Positions 6,598 to 14,058 of a stretch of DNA of 19,691 bases are shown here, one piece after another. The position numbers and the translations under genes were made by a program. Location: positions 37,301 to 56,991 of the forward strand of contig DHJB01000069.1 in the NCBI GenBank assembly GCA_002404115.1, given 5' to 3'. Below the pieces are notes generated by a model. That model saw only the letters and a list, made by a program, of their open reading frames with translations, was not told where the DNA came from and did no database searches. Each line of letters starts with the position of its first letter. Positions within the stretch are counted from its first letter, which is position 1. This stretch comes from Microbacteriaceae bacterium UBA4731. GTDB taxonomy: Bacteria > Actinomycetota > Actinomycetes > Actinomycetales > Microbacteriaceae.

Positions 6598-8834
6598 TCA
6601 GGCACCGTCCATTCGGCTCCGGCCACCCCTACTCCGTCGACACCGAGCAGCGCTGGCCGATCGACCCTGTCGCGGGCGACGACCTGACGCTCGGCGTACG
6701 CACATCGGGAGACGTCGCATCCGTCACGTTGGAGCTTGTGCGCAGCGTCGACGGTGAGTCCACGCACGAGACGAGGGAGCTTGCACCGATGCTGCGGTCC
6801 TCCCGCGGCCAGACCGTCGACGGTGGGCACCTCGCCTCCGCACAGGCCCGACTGGCCAGGGCGAGCGGCGGCTGGCAACTCACGCTCACGGACCTCGTCG
6901 CCGACGAGGGGCTGCGCTACCGCTTCACCGCAACCCGCGCCGACGGCGCGGTGGAGAACACGCGCTGGTTCGAGTGTTCCGTCTTCGGCTGGCGGGATGC
7001 CGACGACGCGGTCGAGGCATACGGCACGTCCCGGGTGCTCCCGGGAAGCGTCAGCGTCCTCGTCGGCGGCGGCCGGGTTCGCCGGGTGCGATTCAGCCTG
7101 CCCCTGGCCGCGAACGAACACGTCACAGGTCTCGGCGAACGGTTCGACGCGCTCGACCACCGGGGCGAGACCCTCGACTCGGTCGTGTTCGAGCAGTACA
7201 AGAACCAGGGAGCCGAACGCAAGACCTACCTGCCGATGCCGTTCGCGCACATCGTGGGGGAGTCCGGGTGGGGATTCCACCTGCGAACCTCCCGGCGCAG
7301 CTGGTTCTCCTGTGGCGCCGAGCAGCCGGGCCGGATCCTGGTCGAAGTGGAGGCGGATGCCCCCGACGACGGCACCCCCGTGCTCTCCGTCTCGTTCTAC
7401 GACGGTTCACCGACCGCGGTGCTCGACGCGTTCCTGGCCGAGGTCGGACGGCCGGAGGAGCTCCCCGACTGGGTCTTCCGCCTGTGGGCCAGCGGCAACG
7501 AATGGAACACCCAGGCCGAGGTGATGCGCCAGGTCGACCTGCACCGGGAGCACGAGATCCCGGTCGGTTCGGTCGTCATCGAGGCGTGGAGCGACGAGAG
7601 CACGTTCACCGTTTTCCGCGACGCGCAATACGAGGTCAACGAGACCGGCGGCCCGCTGCGGCTGGACGACTTCACTTTTCCGGCGGACGGCGCCTGGCCG
7701 GACCCGAAGGGCATGGTCGACGAACTGCACGAGCGTGACGTGCGGTTGCACCTGTGGCAGATCCCGTTGGTCAAGATGCGCCCGCATCCCACCGGTCAGG
7801 CGGCGGCGGATGCTCGCGCAGCGGTGCGTGAGGAGGTGCTCATCCGGGAGGAAGGCCCGGACGGGTCGCTTCGCCCCTACCGCAACCGCGGCTGGTGGTT
7901 CCCGCTGGGCCTGATGCCGGACCTGACCGATGAGCGGTCGGCCGGCTGGTGGACCGAGAAGCGGCGCTACCTCGTCGAGGAGATCGGGATCGACGGTTTC
8001 AAGACCGACGGCGGCGAACACGCCTGGGGACGCGACCTCGTCTACCGCAACGGCATGCGCGGTGACGAAGGCAACAACCTGTTCCCGGTGCACTATGCCA
8101 AGGCCTACGGCGACCTGCTCCGCTCGGCCGGCAAGGCCCCCGTGACCTTCAGCCGGGCCGGGTTCACGGGCTCGCAGGCGCACGGCGCTTTCTGGGCCGG
8201 CGACGAGAACTCCACCTGGGACGCGTTCCGCTGGTCCATGTTCGCGGGGCTCTCTGCCGCCTCCAGCGGCATGCTCTACTGGGGCTGGGACTTCGGCGGG
8301 TTCTCCGGCGACGTCCCAGACGGCGAACTGTACCTGCGGGCGGCCGCGGCATCCGTGTTCGTGCCGATCATGCAATACCACTCCGAGTTCAACCATCACC
8401 GCTCGCCCTGCCGCGACCGCACGCCGTGGAACATCGCCGAGCGCAACGCCGACGACCAGGTGATCCCGGTGTTCAAGCGCCTGATCGAGGTGCGCGAACG
8501 GCTCGTTCCGTACCTCGCCGAGCAGGCGCGGCGCACGATCGCGACGAGCGCGCCGCTGATGCGGCCGCTCTATTTCGACCAACCGCAGGATGAAAATGTG
8601 TGGGCTCACCCGCTGCAGTGGATGCTCGGCGACGACCTGCTCGTCGCTCCCGTCCTGGAAGCCGGGGCGACCGACTGGCCGGTGTACCTGCCTGCTGGCG
8701 CGTGGGTCGATGCCTGGACCGGAGAAGCCGCGGACGGCGGGCGGCTGATCAGCCGCCCGGTGCCGCTGGACGAGATCCCGGTCTACTGCCGGGTGGAATC
8801 CTGGGCGGGGCTGCGCGACGTGTTCGCGAAGTGA
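6594..8834 (+). CDS. Glycoside hydrolase family 31 protein, probable alpha-glucosidase
   Basis: A 746-residue cytoplasmic enzyme without signal peptide. An N-terminal beta-sandwich region (about residues 1-270; note EHVTGLGERFDALDHRGETL) precedes the catalytic barrel. The probable nucleophile is D472 in GFKTDGGEH and the acid/base D537 in FWAGDENSTWDAF. RLWASGNEWNTQAEV, PLGLMPDLTDE, GYG-type barrel strands and MLYWGWDFGGFSG also fit. The C-terminal beta region includes MLGDDLLVAPVLEAGATDWPVYLPAG, typical of the family. The start is ATG 6594, overlapping the GH15 stop. GH31 includes alpha-glucosidases, alpha-xylosidases and transglycosylases; given a GH15 partner and a CUT1 importer, hydrolysis of alpha-linked gluco-oligosaccharides is most likely. 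Confidence 0.9.
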   Translation: MIRHRPFGSGHPYSVDTEQRWPIDPVAGDDLTLGVRTSGDVASVTLELVRSVDGESTHETRELAPMLRSSRGQTVDGGHLASAQARLARASGGWQLTLTDLVADEGLRYRFTATRADGAVENTRWFECSVFGWRDADDAVEAYGTSRVLPGSVSVLVGGGRVRRVRFSLPLAANEHVTGLGERFDALDHRGETLDSVVFEQYKNQGAERKTYLPMPFAHIVGESGWGFHLRTSRRSWFSCGAEQPGRILVEVEADAPDDGTPVLSVSFYDGSPTAVLDAFLAEVGRPEELPDWVFRLWASGNEWNTQAEVMRQVDLHREHEIPVGSVVIEAWSDESTFTVFRDAQYEVNETGGPLRLDDFTFPADGAWPDPKGMVDELHERDVRLHLWQIPLVKMRPHPTGQAAADARAAVREEVLIREEGPDGSLRPYRNRGWWFPLGLMPDLTDERSAGWWTEKRRYLVEEIGIDGFKTDGGEHAWGRDLVYRNGMRGDEGNNLFPVHYAKAYGDLLRSAGKAPVTFSRAGFTGSQAHGAFWAGDENSTWDAFRWSMFAGLSAASSGMLYWGWDFGGFSGDVPDGELYLRAAAASVFVPIMQYHSEFNHHRSPCRDRTPWNIAERNADDQVIPVFKRLIEVRERLVPYLAEQARRTIATSAPLMRPLYFDQPQDENVWAHPLQWMLGDDLLVAPVLEAGATDWPVYLPAGAWVDAWTGEAADGGRLISRPVPLDEIPVYCRVESWAGLRDVFAK

Positions 8835-8839
8835 GCGTC

Positions 8840-9670
8840 ATGACAACGACAGCGATCCGGGAGTGCTTCGGGGCGTTCCTCGACGAGTTGCGGGCAACGG
8901 CCGAGGCAGATCCCGACATTGTCGGACTCGTCGGGATGGGGTCGACGGCCGAACGCGACCGCGTCGACGAGTGGAGCGACCACGACTTCGCGCTGCTCAC
9001 GACGCCCGGCGCTCAGGAGCGCTTCCGGCAGGGTCTGGACTGGCTCCCAGGGACCGAGGATATCGCGCTCCAGGTGCGTGAGCACCACGACGGGCTCAAG
9101 GTCATCTACGACGACGGGCACGTGCTCGAGTTCGGGATCACCGACCTGGTCGGCCTCGCCGACTGGCATGCGAACGCCTACGACGTGCTCTACGACGCCG
9201 GCGGAGTGGCCGAAGCCATGGCGAAAGTCGTCGCCCGGCCGCTCCCGGCCGGTGCCCCGGACGACGTGCGCGACGTGTCGCTCGTGCTCACCCAGCTGTT
9301 CATCGGCGTGGGCCGCGCACGCCGGGGCGAACTTCTCAGCGCCGGGAACAGCATCCGCTCGGAGGCCGTGGCGTATCTGCTGCCGGTGCTGAGCCGACGA
9401 ATCGAGGCGTCCGGGCCCGAGCGCCTCGACAACATGGACCCGCGGCGCCGCTTCGAAGCGGCCCACCCGGCCATCGGTGCCCGGATCGATGACCTGCTCA
9501 CCCTCCGGCCGGAGGACTGCGCGCGGGCGCTCCTCGATCTGACGGAGGAGCTGCTTGCGCCCGGCTTGGCGGAGTTCCCGCACCGCGGCGTCGCCGCGAT
9601 CCGAGCCCGCCTCGGCTGGTCCACTTCTTCCCGCGAAACTGCAGTTGTGGTCAGTAAAACGCGTTCATAA
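8840..9670 (+). CDS. Nucleotidyltransferase-like protein with helical C-terminal domain
   Basis: A 276-residue protein with the pol-beta-type nucleotidyltransferase signature. GMGSTAERDRVDEWSDHDF carries G34-S35 and acidic residues D48 and D50, and E97 in HVLEFGITD is the likely third metal ligand. The rest looks alpha-helical, resembling the architecture of aminoglycoside adenylyltransferase-like proteins, but substrate and function are not identifiable. ATG 8840 lies 5 bases after the GH31 stop; an in-frame GTG at 8831 would give a GTGA overlap and three extra residues. The last 12 residues (RETAVVVSKTRS) and the TAA stop are encoded by repeat copy B, so the original C-terminus was probably replaced. 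It overlaps the convergent M3 peptidase gene by 6 bases. Its link to sugar uptake is only positional. Confidence 0.78.
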   Translation: MTTTAIRECFGAFLDELRATAEADPDIVGLVGMGSTAERDRVDEWSDHDFALLTTPGAQERFRQGLDWLPGTEDIALQVREHHDGLKVIYDDGHVLEFGITDLVGLADWHANAYDVLYDAGGVAEAMAKVVARPLPAGAPDDVRDVSLVLTQLFIGVGRARRGELLSAGNSIRSEAVAYLLPVLSRRIEASGPERLDNMDPRRRFEAAHPAIGARIDDLLTLRPEDCARALLDLTEELLAPGLAEFPHRGVAAIRARLGWSTSSRETAVVVSKTRS

Positions 9671-9693
9671 CGACCACAAGTGCGTTTTCGCGG
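9631..9693. repeat. 63-bp palindromic repeat, copy B
   Basis: Same 63-base length and the same outer 5' arm (CCGCGAAACTGCAGTTGTGG) as copies A and C. The arms pair at 21 of 26 positions around the centre AAACGCGTTCA. The element lies across the 3' ends of two convergent genes and supplies both stop codons: TAA (9668-9670) for the plus gene and TGA (complement of 9665-9667) for the minus gene. Transcribed from either side it would fold into a long hairpin, so it may act as a bidirectional 3'-end structure. There is no T-run. Confidence 0.94.
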
Positions 9694-11746
9694 GCAAAAG
9701 CTCGTTGAGGCCGCGGCGGTCGAGCAGCGGCTGGATGACCGCGTCGCGGCCGCGGAAGTCGCGGTACGCGTCCAGCGGGTCCATCCGGCCGCCGACGCCC
9801 AGCAGGCGGTCGCGGAAGCGGTCGCCGTTTGCGCGCGTGAGCCCGCCGTTCTCGGTGAACCAGTCGACGGTGTCCGCGTCGAGCACTTCGCTCCAGATGT
9901 AGGAGTAGTAGCCGGCGTCGTAGCCGCCGGAGAAGGTGTGCGCGAAATAGGTGCTGGCGTACCGGGTGGGCACGACCGGGTTGTCGAGGTCCACGGCGGC
10001 GAGGGCGGATGCCTCGAACTCGGCGACATCCGTCACGACCGTGTCGGCGCCGATCCGGTGCCACGCCTGGTCGAGCAAGGCCGCAGCCAGATACTCGCTG
10101 GTGGAGAAGCCCTCGTTGAAGGTGGCGGAGGCGTGGATGCGATCGACGAGGTCCTGGGGCATGGGGTCACCCGTTTCGTGGTGCCGGGCGTAGTTCGCCA
10201 GCACCTCCGGCTGCAGCATCCACATCTCGTTGACCTGGCTCGGGAACTCGACGAAGTCGCGGTACACATTCGTGCCCGAGAACTTCGGGTAGGTCACCTG
10301 CGCGAACAACCCGTGCAGGGCGTGCCCGAATTCGTGGAAAAGGGTGTTCACCTCGTCGTAGCTGAGCAGCGTGGGTTCTCGCGCGGCGGGCTTGCCGATG
10401 TTCATGTTGTTGCAGACCACCGTCGGGGTGCCGAGCAGCGCCGCCTGGGAGATCAGGGGGTTCATCCAGGCTCCGCCGCGCTTGGAGTCGCGCGTGTAGA
10501 AGTCTCCGATGTACAGGCCGACGGGGGAGCCATCCTCGTTCGACACCTCGAAGACGCGGGCCTCCGGATGCCAGCCGACCAGGTCGGGCCGCTCGGCGAA
10601 GGCGATGCCGTACAGCCGGGTCGCGGCGTGGAAGACGCCGTCCTGCAGCACGCGCTCGAGCTCGAAGTAGGGACGCATGGCTGCGGTGTCCACGTCGTAC
10701 CGCGCCTGGCGCACCTTCTCGGTGTAGAACGCCCAGTCCCAGGCGGCGAGGTCGAAGCCCGCCCCTGAGCCGTCGATCAGTCTCTGCAGGTCGGCCTGCT
10801 CGGCCCGGGCGTTGCGGGCGGCGGCGGGGGCGAGGCGCCCGAGCAGGTCGGCGACGGCCTCCGGCGTCTTCGCGGTCTCGTCGGCGGTGACGAACGCGGC
10901 GTGACTGTCGAACCCGAGCAGGCGGGCTCGCTCGGCGCGCAGGTGAGAGATCTCCAGCACCAGCTCGCGGTTGTCGTGCGCGCCGCCGCGGATGCCGCGG
11001 GCCGCGGACGCGTTCAGCAGGCGTTCCCGCACCTCCCGGTTGGTGAGGCTCGCCAGGTACGGGTGCGACGTCGGAAGCACGAGGGTGATCAGATACTTCC
11101 CGTCCAGGCCGCGTTCCTTCGCGGCCTCGGCGGCCGCCGAAATCTCGCCGGCGGCGAGACCGTCCAGTTCGGCGACGTCGTCGATCACCACGGCGAGCTC
11201 ATTGGTGTCGGCGAGCAGGTTCTTCTCGAACCTGGTCGTCAGCGTCGACAGGCGCTTGTTGTAGTCGCGCAGGGTGGCCTTGTCGCCGTCGGACAGGCCG
11301 GCCCCGGCGAGGGTGAACTCCGTGTGGTACCGCTCGACCAGGTAGCGGGACTCGTCGCCCTGGCCCAGAGAGTCACGCTGCTCGTGCACGGCCGCGATCC
11401 GGGCGTACAGGGCAGAGTCGAGACGGATGGCGTCCTCGTGCGCGGCGAGGAGCGGCGCGAGTTCCTCCTCGAGCGCGTTCGTGAAGTCGTTCGAGTCGGA
11501 CGAGCTCTTGTTGAAGAACACCGCGGCAACCCGCTGGAGCGTCTGTCCGCTGCGCTCGAGCGGCAGCATCGTGTTCTCGAACGTCGGCGCATCCGGATTC
11601 GACGCGATCTCGGCGATCTCGGCGAGCTGCTCAGCGAAGCCGCGGTCGAACGCCGGGCGGTAGTGCTCGTCGCGGATATCTGCGAACGGCGGCAGCTGGT
11701 AGGGGAGCGTGCTCGGAGCGAGGAAGGGATTCACGGAGTCAGGCAT
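9665..11746 (-). CDS. dcp: M3-family zinc oligopeptidase (peptidyl-dipeptidase Dcp / oligopeptidase A type)
   Basis: A 693-residue cytoplasmic metallopeptidase, expected to degrade short peptides. The start MPDSVNPFLAPSTLPYQLPP is typical for the family's N-terminus. The zinc site is HEFGHALHG with H471, E472 and H475; the third ligand is E500 in DFVEFPSQ, 25 residues after the second His, as the family requires. Length fits Dcp/PrlC enzymes. The family C-terminus is recognisable at DAYRDFRGRDAVIQPLLDRR; the following tail ends with AKTHLWSL plus stop, which is read from repeat copy B. ATG 11746 has a TAGGGT box 6 bases upstream and may be translated leaderlessly. The choice between Dcp and OpdA activity is not decided here. 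Confidence 0.93.
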   Translation of the reverse strand: MPDSVNPFLAPSTLPYQLPPFADIRDEHYRPAFDRGFAEQLAEIAEIASNPDAPTFENTMLPLERSGQTLQRVAAVFFNKSSSDSNDFTNALEEELAPLLAAHEDAIRLDSALYARIAAVHEQRDSLGQGDESRYLVERYHTEFTLAGAGLSDGDKATLRDYNKRLSTLTTRFEKNLLADTNELAVVIDDVAELDGLAAGEISAAAEAAKERGLDGKYLITLVLPTSHPYLASLTNREVRERLLNASAARGIRGGAHDNRELVLEISHLRAERARLLGFDSHAAFVTADETAKTPEAVADLLGRLAPAAARNARAEQADLQRLIDGSGAGFDLAAWDWAFYTEKVRQARYDVDTAAMRPYFELERVLQDGVFHAATRLYGIAFAERPDLVGWHPEARVFEVSNEDGSPVGLYIGDFYTRDSKRGGAWMNPLISQAALLGTPTVVCNNMNIGKPAAREPTLLSYDEVNTLFHEFGHALHGLFAQVTYPKFSGTNVYRDFVEFPSQVNEMWMLQPEVLANYARHHETGDPMPQDLVDRIHASATFNEGFSTSEYLAAALLDQAWHRIGADTVVTDVAEFEASALAAVDLDNPVVPTRYASTYFAHTFSGGYDAGYYSYIWSEVLDADTVDWFTENGGLTRANGDRFRDRLLGVGGRMDPLDAYRDFRGRDAVIQPLLDRRGLNELLPAKTHLWSL

Positions 11747-11752
11747 GCGACC

Positions 11753-11758
11753 ACCCTA
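11753..11758 (-). promoter_or_regulatory. -10 box for the M3 peptidase gene, leaderless arrangement
   Basis: On the minus strand TAGGGT is followed by exactly 6 bases (GGTCGC) and then ATG. A transcript starting about 7 bases past the box would begin at the A of the start codon. The alternative reading of AGGGTGG as a Shine-Dalgarno, about 5-8 bases from ATG, cannot be excluded. No clear -35 was seen. Confidence 0.45.
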
Positions 11759-11784
11759 GCGGCCACGAATCAGCCTTCCGGTCG

Positions 11785-11790
11785 TAGGCT
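11785..11790 (+). promoter_or_regulatory. -10 box for the methyltransferase operon, leaderless arrangement
   Basis: TAGGCT is followed by 6 bases (CAGAGC) and ATG at 11797, with no Shine-Dalgarno in between. This places a transcription start on the ATG itself. It mirrors the minus-strand box at 11753-11758 in the same 50-bp divergent region. Confidence 0.5.
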
Positions 11791-11796
11791 CAGAGC

Positions 11797-12630
11797 ATGA
11801 CCGATTCGCCCGAACGCCAGGAATCCGCCCCGCGCGAGGAGTACACGCACGGGCACCACGAGAGCGTGCTTCGCTCGCACACCTGGCGAACGGTGGCGAA
11901 TTCGGCGGCCTACCTCATCCCGCACCTCGAGGCGGGGCTCAGCCTGCTCGACGTGGGCTGCGGGCCGGGCACCATCACCGTCGACCTGGCCCGGCGACTC
12001 GCCCCCGGCCAGGTCATCGGCATCGACGCCTCGGCGGAGATCGTCGAACACGCGGCAGGGCTCGCGTTCGACGACGGCGTGCACAACGCCACGTTCCAGG
12101 TCGGCGACGTCTATACGCTCGATTTCCCGGACCAGTCCTTCGACATCGTGCACGCCCACCAGGTGATGCAGCACGTCGCCAACCCGGTCGCTGCCATGCG
12201 GGAGATCCGGCGCGTGCTGAAGCCGGGCGGCGTCTTCGGAGCCAGGGACGTCGACTACGGGGGAGTCATGTGGTACCCGAAGCTGCAGGGGTTGTCGATG
12301 TGGATGACCGTGTACCGCGACGTGCATTACTGGAACGGCGGCGACCCGGACGCCGGCCGCGCCCTCAAGGCGTGGGCGCGCCTGGCCGGGTTCGGCGGCG
12401 TGACCAGCAGCGCGTCGATCTGGTGCTTCGCCTCCGAAGCCGAGCGCGAATGGTGGGGCGAATCCTGGGCGGAGCGCGCCACCGAATCGAACTTCGCGGC
12501 GCACGCGATCGAGGCCGGCGTCGCGGACCTGGCCGATTTGCAGACGATGGCCGCGGCCTGGCACCAGTGGGCAGGTGACCCGGACGGCTGGTTCGGGATG
12601 CCGCACGGCGAGATCATCGCCCGCAAGTAG
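11797..12630 (+). CDS. Class I SAM-dependent methyltransferase
   Basis: A 277-residue Rossmann-fold methyltransferase of the UbiE/COQ5-like (Methyltransf_11/25) kind. Motif I is LLDVGCGPGTIT (50-61), the acidic end of beta-2 is VIGIDAS, motif post-I/II is FPDQSFDIVHAHQVMQHV, and motif III is VLKPGGVFGARD. The acceptor is unknown. The C-terminal half is rich in Trp (WYPKLQGLSMWM, EWWGESWAE), which suggests an aromatic-lined or lipid-facing acceptor pocket, but that is inference. It is transcribed divergently from the M3 peptidase, probably from a leaderless promoter, and its TAG stop is immediately followed by the ATG of the acyl-CoA ligase, so the two should be translationally linked. Confidence 0.9.
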   Translation: MTDSPERQESAPREEYTHGHHESVLRSHTWRTVANSAAYLIPHLEAGLSLLDVGCGPGTITVDLARRLAPGQVIGIDASAEIVEHAAGLAFDDGVHNATFQVGDVYTLDFPDQSFDIVHAHQVMQHVANPVAAMREIRRVLKPGGVFGARDVDYGGVMWYPKLQGLSMWMTVYRDVHYWNGGDPDAGRALKAWARLAGFGGVTSSASIWCFASEAEREWWGESWAERATESNFAAHAIEAGVADLADLQTMAAAWHQWAGDPDGWFGMPHGEIIARK

Positions 12631-14058
12631 ATGCCGTTCCTCGATCAACTTCAGCACTGGGCCAGGATGGCGCCGGAGGCGACGGCCATCGAGGTCGGCG
12701 ACGACCGGCTCCGGTTCGATGAACTGCGCGACCTGGCCGCCGCCCGCGTGGCCGGGATGCCGTCCCTGTCGTCGGTGTGCCTGCCGAACGGCACCGAGTT
12801 TGTCGTCGAGTTCGCGGCTGGAGTGGCCGGCGGGCGTCGCTGCGCGGTGCTCGACCCCGGCTGGCCCGCGGCCGAGCGGGTCGTCGTGGAGCGGCGGCTG
12901 CTGTCCGTCGCCCCAGCCGCGGACTTGGGCGCAGTCTCGACTGCAGGCTCAGCCTCAGGCTCCGAGCTGCGGGACGGTCGGGCCGACTCGGTCTTCCTCG
13001 TCGGGTTCACCTCCGGCACCACCTCCGTGCCCAAGGCGTTCACCCGCACGAGACGGTCCTGGCAGGCCGCCTTCGAGCTGAGCCGGGAGTACTTCGGGCT
13101 CACCTCGCAGGACCGCACGCTCGCGCCCGGCCCGCTCACGGCCAGCCTCAACCTCTATGCCCTGGCCGAATCCCTACACGCCGGCGCCACGTTCGTCACC
13201 CTGCCGCGGTTCGACGTCGCGGCGGCCCTGGCCTGCGTCACCGACCGGGGGATCACCAGGCTCGTCGCGGCGCCCACAGCGCTGCGCCTGATCGGCGGGC
13301 GGGCCCTGGCATCCGGTGTCGACGGCAGCCGCCTGACGAGCATCATCAGCGCCGGGGCCAGGCTGGATGCCGCCACCCTGGCGACCGTGCGCCGCTGGGC
13401 ACCGAACGCGGCCGTCTTCGACTACTACGGGGCAGCTGAGCTGAGCTTCGTGGCGGCATCCGTCGTGCGGCCGGGCGAGGCATCCGCGCCGCAATCGACG
13501 TCGGTCGGCCGGCCGTTTCCGGGCGTGGAGATCCGCATCCTCGACGACCGCGGCAGCGAACCCGCCGGCGGGGTGTCCGGCAACATCTTCGTGCGCAGCC
13601 CGCTCGTCAGCGACGGCTACGCCTGGGGCGACGACGGTGAGGCGTTCCGTCGCGAGGGCGACTGGTGCACGGTCGGCGACCAGGGGTTCCTGGACACGGC
13701 CGGCGTGCTGCACTTCCTCGGCCGTCGCGCCGACATGATCGTGACCGCCGGTAGAAACGTGTACCCGCAGGAGGTGGAAACGGCGCTGCAGGGAGTGCCG
13801 GGGGTCGAAGCTGTGGTGGCCACGGGCATCCCCGACGCGTCACGGGGAACCCGCCTGGTGGCCGCCGTGCTCGGCAGCCCCGACGTCGACGCAAGCCGGC
13901 TGAGGGCCGCCGGGGCCGCGCTGCTGGCCGAAGCGAAACGCCCCCGCTCGTACTTCGCGCTGGCGGAATTGCCCGTCACCGCGACCGGCAAGATCAGCCG
14001 AGCGCTGCTCGCCCGGTGGATCGAAGAGAAGGATGCCCGTGTCACACCCCTCGCTTAG
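12631..14058 (+). CDS. AMP-forming acyl-CoA ligase / adenylate-forming enzyme
   Basis: A 475-residue ANL-superfamily enzyme that would activate a carboxylic acid as acyl-AMP and transfer it to CoA. It carries the ATP loop TSGTTSVPK (127-135), the YGAAE motif (266-270), the hinge region GDQGFLDTAGVLHFLGRR, NVYPQEVE, and the C-terminal lysine motif TATGKISR. The N-terminal domain is short for a long-chain FadD and is similar in length to the B. subtilis YhfT group. ATG 12631 directly follows the upstream stop and is the first in-frame Met. It overlaps the thiolase gene by 26 bases. A ligase next to a thiolase suggests a shared acyl-CoA pathway; the chain length is unknown. Confidence 0.9.
   Translation: MPFLDQLQHWARMAPEATAIEVGDDRLRFDELRDLAAARVAGMPSLSSVCLPNGTEFVVEFAAGVAGGRRCAVLDPGWPAAERVVVERRLLSVAPAADLGAVSTAGSASGSELRDGRADSVFLVGFTSGTTSVPKAFTRTRRSWQAAFELSREYFGLTSQDRTLAPGPLTASLNLYALAESLHAGATFVTLPRFDVAAALACVTDRGITRLVAAPTALRLIGGRALASGVDGSRLTSIISAGARLDAATLATVRRWAPNAAVFDYYGAAELSFVAASVVRPGEASAPQSTSVGRPFPGVEIRILDDRGSEPAGGVSGNIFVRSPLVSDGYAWGDDGEAFRREGDWCTVGDQGFLDTAGVLHFLGRRADMIVTAGRNVYPQEVETALQGVPGVEAVVATGIPDASRGTRLVAAVLGSPDVDASRLRAAGAALLAEAKRPRSYFALAELPVTATGKISRALLARWIEEKDARVTPLA

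Noticed and set aside
9680..10768. 362-residue plus-strand frame opposite the M3 peptidase
   Set aside because: It is antisense to the zinc-site half of the M3 peptidase, has Val/Gly/Arg-rich shadow composition and no domain.
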